Below the pieces are notes generated by a model. It saw only the letters and a program-made list of their open reading frames with translations. It made no database searches and had not been told where the DNA came from. This document shows positions 60,166 to 64,000 of a stretch of 64,000 bases of DNA, in pieces. The first letter of the stretch is position 1, and every line of letters begins with the position of its first letter. Origin of the DNA: Mucilaginibacter sp. cycad4 (GTDB lineage Bacteria; Bacteroidota; Bacteroidia; Sphingobacteriales; Sphingobacteriaceae); NCBI RefSeq assembly GCF_034263275.1, contig NZ_CP139559.1, positions 2,976,001 to 3,040,000 of the forward strand, in the 5' to 3' direction. A program made the position numbers and the translations under genes.

Positions 60166-60636
60166 TTAACCGGCAACTTCAACTTCAATCTGCTCGCTCT
60201 CTGTATTTGTTCGTTTCCTGTCAAGCAAATACAGTACAACAAAGTTAACCATCCAGTAAACAGCCTGTATTTCGGTCATATACCACCAAAAGCTTAACAA
60301 AGGGCTATAACCTTCTTCGGGCAGCCATATAATGTAGCTAAGAGCTCCTGCAAATAATATGCAAACCATGGCGATGCAAACGCCGGCAATAAAGCGAGCC
60401 CTCGCTCCTTTATGTTTAACCCAATTCCAAAGTGGTATAATGATCAGGTACTGGGTGAGGATTCCATCTGCAAGCAATAAGGCCCAAAAAAGGCTGAAGT
60501 AGGCCATGAGGCTATACAGGTTACCATTACCAATTTCGCCAATGCGCATAGGGTGATCGGGCATATTGAAATACACAACTGTCCAAAATACGCCAAAGTC
60601 GATCAAAACCGGTAAAAGAACTTTTAAAAGCTTCAT
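60166..60636 (-). CDS. Four-helix membrane protein, unknown function
   Basis: This 156-residue protein has four hydrophobic segments (about 5-22, 45-68, 80-104 and 118-141) with a short charged C-terminus (DRKRTNTESEQIEVEVAG). Trp-rich loops (WVKHKG, WLPEEGYSPLLSFWWY) are present. No motif is recognised. It may lie in one transcript with prmA (51-nt gap) and is separated from tpiA by a tandem repeat element. Confidence 0.7.
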   Translation of the reverse strand: MKLLKVLLPVLIDFGVFWTVVYFNMPDHPMRIGEIGNGNLYSLMAYFSLFWALLLADGILTQYLIIIPLWNWVKHKGARARFIAGVCIAMVCILFAGALSYIIWLPEEGYSPLLSFWWYMTEIQAVYWMVNFVVLYLLDRKRTNTESEQIEVEVAG

Positions 60637-60654
60637 GCTTTTTAGATTTGAGAC

Positions 60655-60887
60655 ATGAGATTTGAGATATGAGATTTTATTTTTTCAATAAACATCACAT
60701 ACGCTCATTATGTTTGGAATTAAGCCCGAGACTGTCTCAAATCTCACGTCTCATATCTTATTAATTTGAGACCTGAGATATGAGAGTTGAGAGTTTATTT
60801 TTCATAAACAGCACAAACCTTCTTTCTGTTTGAAATTAAGTTTGAACATTGTCTCAGATCTCATATCTAAAATCTCACATCTAAAAT
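60655..60887. repeat. Tandem pair of about 115-bp hairpin units
   Basis: Both units start with TTTGAGAC and end near GTCTCA and ATCTCA with TGAGAT/ATCTCA stems. Their inner parts (AATAAACATCACATACG and CATAAACAGCACAAACC; TTTGGAATTAAG and TTTGAAATTAAG) line up in order, so the second is a diverged copy of the first. The pair fills the gap between the membrane protein and tpiA. Confidence 0.78.
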
Positions 60888-61651
60888 TAATTAAATGTTT
60901 TAACGATATCCGTAAAATCGCGCGATTTCAGGGAAGCACCGCCAATAAGGCCGCCGTCAATATCTGCCTGGGCAAACAATTCTGCAGCATTAGTTGGGTT
61001 GCAACTGCCGCCATATAAAATGGTAGTAGCATCAGCAACTTCCTGGCTGTATTTAACGGCAATTTCTTTGCGGATAAACTCATGAATTTCCTGTGCCTGT
61101 GCAGATGAAGCAGTTACACCGGTACCGATAGCCCAAACAGGCTCATAGGCAATAACCAGCTTTGCAAACTGTTCTGCGTCGAGGTGGAAGATACCTTCTA
61201 CCAGTTGCGTTTTGATTACATCAAAATGTGTATTGGCTTCACGCTCCTGCAGGGTTTCGCCGATGCAAAAGATAGGGCGAAGATCATTTTTTAAAGCGGT
61301 ATCAGTTTTCTTGGCAAGCAGCGCATTGGTTTCGCCAAAATACTGGCGGCGCTCTGAGTGGCCAAGGATCACATAGGCCGCACCAGTCGATTTGATCATC
61401 TTAGCAGAGATCTCACCTGTGTAAGCGCCTTTTTCTTCCTGGTGGGCATTTTGTGCACCAACAGCAATTTTGCTGTAACCTTTTGACAATTGCACCAGGC
61501 TATGAATGTGGATGAACGGACTACAGATCACTGCTTCCTGCGTGCCGGTTATCTCATCTTTCACCATGTTGATGATCTCTGAAAATAAAGCTAAACCTTC
61601 ATTGTAATCAAGGTTCATTTTCCAGTTTCCGGCAACGATTTTCTTTCTCAT
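60887..61651 (-). CDS. tpiA: Triosephosphate isomerase
   Basis: This 254-residue TIM-barrel glycolytic enzyme interconverts DHAP and G3P. The active site is complete: Asn/Lys in AGNWKMN (10-13 region), the catalytic His in VILGHSERR, the catalytic Glu in AYEPVWAIGTG with its flexible loop, and the phosphate-binding GGLIGGASL near the C-terminus. Length is normal. The cytosolic dimer is assumed. It is the last gene of a minus-strand series. Confidence 0.97.
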   Translation of the reverse strand: MRKKIVAGNWKMNLDYNEGLALFSEIINMVKDEITGTQEAVICSPFIHIHSLVQLSKGYSKIAVGAQNAHQEEKGAYTGEISAKMIKSTGAAYVILGHSERRQYFGETNALLAKKTDTALKNDLRPIFCIGETLQEREANTHFDVIKTQLVEGIFHLDAEQFAKLVIAYEPVWAIGTGVTASSAQAQEIHEFIRKEIAVKYSQEVADATTILYGGSCNPTNAAELFAQADIDGGLIGGASLKSRDFTDIVKTFN

Positions 61652-61773
61652 GATTTTATTTTTAGTTGTTTTATTCTATTTTGAATGGTTGATTAAGAGA
61701 GTAGTTTGCGTGTTCAATTAAATGGTGATATTAACCACTCACCTAATTAAGCCAATCAACTACTCACCTAAAG

Positions 61774-62958
61774 TCAAAACCGGCGATACTCCTCGGTTAG
61801 TTCAAATATGGATGTTAATATATTTTGTTCGGTTTCGTCAAAATCCCGGTGATCGCGGCGGTCGAATACTTTCTGCGCAGTTTCAAACATTTTATTGATC
61901 AAATAAACTTCAAAGCCCTGCGCGCCTCCCCATGAAAAGTCGGGCACAAAGTTACGCGGAAAACCTGCTCCAAAAACGTTGGCGCCTACCCCCACTACCG
62001 TACCGGTATTAAACATGGTATTAATCCCGCTTTTAGCATGGTCGGCCATAATGAGACCACAGAATTGAAGGCCCGTTTTACGGAAACGCTGTGTACTGTA
62101 ATCCCAAAGTTTTACTTCGGCATAGTTATTCTTTAGGTTCGAGTTATTGGTATCGGCACCTATATTGCACCATTCGCCCAATACCGAGTTACCAAGGTAA
62201 CCTTCGTGACCTTTTGACGAATATCCCCAGATCACCGAATTGTTTATCTCGCCGCCAACCCGGCAATATGGCCCAATGGTGGTAGCGCCATAAATCTTAG
62301 TCCCCATTTTTACCTGCGAATGTTCGCAAATAGCAAATGGCCCGCGGATATGGGTACCTTCCCAAACTTCGGTATTAGCCGAAAGGTAGATAGGACCGTT
62401 GGTAGTGTTAAATGTTGAACATTCGGCAACAGCACCTTCTTCAGCAAAAAAATCATCACCTATAATAACGTTGGTCGAACTAATCGCTGCGCTTGTCCGC
62501 CCCTTAGTAAGCAACTGAAAATCTTTACGAAGCTCAATGTCATTCTTCCTGAAAATATCTTCCGGGTATTTGATCGATACAAAAAGGTTGGGGTAGTTTA
62601 CCACATCGCCAAAATCAGCGCCTGCATCAAAACTTTCGGCATCCGTGGCATTAAGCTTAACAGCAACCAACTGGTCATTATACTTTAACGCCTGCCCGGT
62701 TTGCAATTTGTCAATTGCTTCAACCAGGTTTTCGTCAGGACATACAGCCCCATTGATAAAAACGTTATCGGCCTCAATATTTATCGGGAACTTTACTTTT
62801 AAGTAGTCAAGCGTATGAAAGGAATAAGCGCTGTTTAAATGCTTCGCCCATTTTTCGGCAATGGTGAGTATCCCGATACGAAGATCGGCAACTGGCCGGG
62901 TATACGTAAGGGGCAGCAGCGAATGGTGTGCGTTATCGTCAAAAAGGATAATTGCCAT
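61774..62958 (-). CDS. GlmU-like putative sugar nucleotidyltransferase
   Basis: This 394-residue protein has an N-terminal part with DDNAHHSLLPLTYTRPVADLRIG, reminiscent of sugar-nucleotidyl transferases. A left-handed beta-helix C-terminal half follows with hexapeptide-type repeats (about 200-350, e.g. YCRVGGEINNSVIWGYSSKGHEGYLGNSVLGEWCNIGADTNNSNL). Such GlmU-like proteins are common in Bacteroidota, with untested substrates. The start is put at 62958 (MAIILFDDN); the 39-residue extension overlaps the terminator of rpmE2. TATTTTTG lies 4 nt before the ATG, implying a leaderless mRNA. Confidence 0.85.
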   Translation of the reverse strand: MAIILFDDNAHHSLLPLTYTRPVADLRIGILTIAEKWAKHLNSAYSFHTLDYLKVKFPINIEADNVFINGAVCPDENLVEAIDKLQTGQALKYNDQLVAVKLNATDAESFDAGADFGDVVNYPNLFVSIKYPEDIFRKNDIELRKDFQLLTKGRTSAAISSTNVIIGDDFFAEEGAVAECSTFNTTNGPIYLSANTEVWEGTHIRGPFAICEHSQVKMGTKIYGATTIGPYCRVGGEINNSVIWGYSSKGHEGYLGNSVLGEWCNIGADTNNSNLKNNYAEVKLWDYSTQRFRKTGLQFCGLIMADHAKSGINTMFNTGTVVGVGANVFGAGFPRNFVPDFSWGGAQGFEVYLINKMFETAQKVFDRRDHRDFDETEQNILTSIFELTEEYRRF

Positions 62959-62962
62959 GGCG

Positions 62963-62970
62963 CAAAAATA
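62963..62970 (-). promoter_or_regulatory. -7 element overlapping the rpmE2 terminator tail
   Basis: On the minus strand TATTTTTG (then CGCC and the ATG) matches TAnnTTTG and coincides with the T tract of the rpmE2 terminator. A TTTG in the hairpin loop (62987-62990) lies about 16 nt upstream as possible -33. Confidence 0.45.
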
Positions 62971-63000
62971 AAAAAAGTCCCGACTGCAAAGCCGGGACTT
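62971..63000 (-). terminator. Intrinsic terminator of rpmE2
   Basis: On the minus strand AAGTCCCG, a 10-nt loop GCTTTGCAGT, CGGGACTT and a long T run follow the rpmE2 stop by 22 nt. Confidence 0.88.
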
Positions 63001-63022
63001 GTAAATATTAATTGAACAAAAA

Positions 63023-63271
63023 TTACTTTTTGTTGTAACGTGAGCGGAATTTGTCAATACGACCTGCAGTATCAACCAGTTTCATTTTACCGGTGTAGAA
63101 AGGGTGCGAAGTGTGAGAAATCTCTAATTTAACCAATGGATATTCGTTACCATCTTCCCATTTAACGGTTTCGCGGGTATCGATGCAAGATTTAGTGATA
63201 AAAGAATAGTCGTTTGACATATCTTTAAATACAACTAACCTATAGTTTGATGGATGCAGATCTTTTTTCAT
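63023..63271 (-). CDS. rpmE2: 50S ribosomal protein L31 type B
   Basis: This 82-residue ribosomal protein has [28 protein letters not shown] at the start and [26 protein letters not shown], the bL31 signature. It lacks the CxxC zinc motif of type A, so it is the zinc-independent type B form, useful when zinc is scarce. Its C-terminus is followed by a strong terminator, while the next gene's promoter lies in the same few bases. The upstream gap to the epimerase holds its own promoter. Confidence 0.95.
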   Translation of the reverse strand: MKKDLHPSNYRLVVFKDMSNDYSFITKSCIDTRETVKWEDGNEYPLVKLEISHTSHPFYTGKMKLVDTAGRIDKFRSRYNKK

Positions 63272-63464
63272 TATATTATATAAACTTACCTTCTGTACTT
63301 TACTTAAAAGAGGTGCAAATGTAATAATAAAAGTGAAAACTGGAAAAGCAAATTAAAAATAGTTTATTATTGTTCATGGATGATAGTTCATGGTTTATAG
63401 CCGGGTAAAAACAGCAGTTGAAGGAATTGACTATAAATGTGTTAGAATAAAAATAACTTAACTA

Positions 63465-63500
63465 ATCTCTGCTTTCTAATCTTTAATCTCTAACTTCCTG
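63465..63500. repeat. GATTAGAG-type repeat at the epimerase stop
   Basis: On the minus strand GTTAGAGATTAAAGATTAGA and the following CAGAGATTAG are tandem GATTAGAG-like units. The stop codon (TAA) of the epimerase gene is inside the first unit, as at the purE/yqgE junction. Confidence 0.6.
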
Positions 63501-63893
63501 GCAAAGTTCTATCAAAACGCCATTAGCGCTCTTTGGATGTACGAAGCAAACCAGTTTATTATCTGCCCCTTGCTTAGGTTCATCATTTAATAAAACAAAG
63601 TCTTCGTTTTTAAGGCGTTTCATTTCAGCTTCAATATCATCCACCTCAAAAGCTATATGATGAATCCCCTCGCCTTTTTTTGCTATAAACTTAGCTATAG
63701 CGCTATCATCATTCAGCGCCTCGAGCAATTCAATTTTATTTGGCCCGCTTTGCAGAAAAGCCGTAACCACATGTTCGCTCTCTACAGTTTCGATTTTATA
63801 TACAGGTGTATTCAGCAATTTGGAGTAGATTTCCCCTGCTAATTTAACACTGTTAACTGCTATGCCAATGTGCTCCACTTTGTTCATGTCCAA
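63483..63893 (-). CDS. mce: Methylmalonyl-CoA epimerase
   Basis: This 136-residue enzyme of the vicinal-oxygen-chelate fold interconverts (R)- and (S)-methylmalonyl-CoA. It has the family start VEHIGIAVNSVKLAGEIYSK and the metal-ligand region GEGIHHIAFEVDDIEAEMKRL, ending FVHPKSANGVLIELCQ. The His and Glu metal ligands (in VEHIGIA, GIHHIA and LIELCQ) are in place. With a mutase it would serve propionate or odd-chain fatty acid use. The last residues VRD and the stop are part of a repeat. Confidence 0.95.
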   Translation of the reverse strand: MDMNKVEHIGIAVNSVKLAGEIYSKLLNTPVYKIETVESEHVVTAFLQSGPNKIELLEALNDDSAIAKFIAKKGEGIHHIAFEVDDIEAEMKRLKNEDFVLLNDEPKQGADNKLVCFVHPKSANGVLIELCQEVRD

Positions 63894-63955
63894 ATATTGT
63901 AAATTATTGGTCAGCTTTGGTTATTTGCGAAGTATTTTAGCTGAATTTCAATAAA

Positions 63956-63971
63956 AACTTGCGTATCTTTG
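63956..63971 (+). promoter_or_regulatory. Promoter for a gene beyond the window
   Basis: AACTTGCGTATCTTTG contains TATCTTTG (TAnnTTTG) and the same upstream eight bases as the mqnC promoter. Its plus-strand gene would start after the window end. Confidence 0.5.
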
Positions 63972-64000
63972 TTTTGTTAATATATTTCAAAAAGGACTAT

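Noticed and set aside
1..64000. tRNA, rRNA, CRISPR array, transposase or prophage genes
   Set aside because: None was recognised in any gap or frame. The repeats seen are short palindromes, not spaced direct repeats, and no transposase-like protein is present.

Overview
The window looks like chromosomal DNA of a Sphingobacteriaceae bacterium (Bacteroidota), most like Mucilaginibacter or Pedobacter. The reasons are a complete SusC/SusD locus with its own ECF sigma and FecR anti-sigma pair, TAnnTTTG-type promoter elements, a futalosine-pathway menaquinone gene, type B ribosomal protein L31, moderate GC, and many short palindromic intergenic repeats. The genus is inferred from protein and repeat style, not from a database search. 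No rRNA, tRNA, CRISPR array, transposase or phage gene was seen.

Layout. 1-14.9 kb: a surface-glycan or specialised-glycan locus with three GT-B glycosyltransferases, an O-antigen polymerase/ligase, a nucleotidyltransferase, three radical SAM proteins (two with a cobalamin-type N-terminal domain), two SAM methyltransferases, an amidohydrolase, an overlooked 51-residue ORF and an ABC exporter. 15-18 kb: a membrane histidine kinase, a lone receiver protein and a receiver-adenylate cyclase, i.e. phosphorelay to cAMP. 18.3-21.9 kb: YitT, an HD protein, a dicarboxylate/amino acid symporter and a UPF0126 channel. 22.2-31.6 kb: a polysaccharide utilization locus (ECF sigma, FecR, SusC with STN domain, SusD, GH92 alpha-mannosidase), with a candidate antisense RNA over the susC leader. 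31.8-38 kb: assorted metabolic and envelope genes. 37.9-47.5 kb: nuoA-nuoB on the minus strand and nuoC-nuoD on the plus strand, separated by a flavoprotein, a glycosyltransferase, purK-purE, yqgE and pdxH. 47.8-49.4 kb: an ECF sigma factor with a membrane anti-sigma-like protein fused to a serine protease domain. 49.7-53.9 kb: two DTTK-repeat lipoproteins, stress-type small proteins and a double-NBD ATPase. 54-64 kb: mqnC, scpB, an acidic protein, an acetyltransferase-like protein, an XRE regulator, an Rrf2 regulator with its NAD(P)-binding partner, prmA, tpiA, a GlmU-like protein, rpmE2 and methylmalonyl-CoA epimerase.

The most notable non-coding signals are: several families of inverted-repeat elements placed right at gene 3' ends, often supplying the stop codon; a TGTAA-N9-TTACA operator candidate in front of both the Rrf2 gene and its neighbour; an antisense promoter and terminator pair at the susC start; divergent nuoA and flavoprotein genes whose start codons overlap in one CATG; and promoters so close to start codons that the mRNAs should be nearly leaderless.

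Nothing here is a proven new system. The best candidates are the radical-SAM-rich glycan locus, the anti-sigma/protease fusion, the Rrf2 regulon and the susC antisense RNA.
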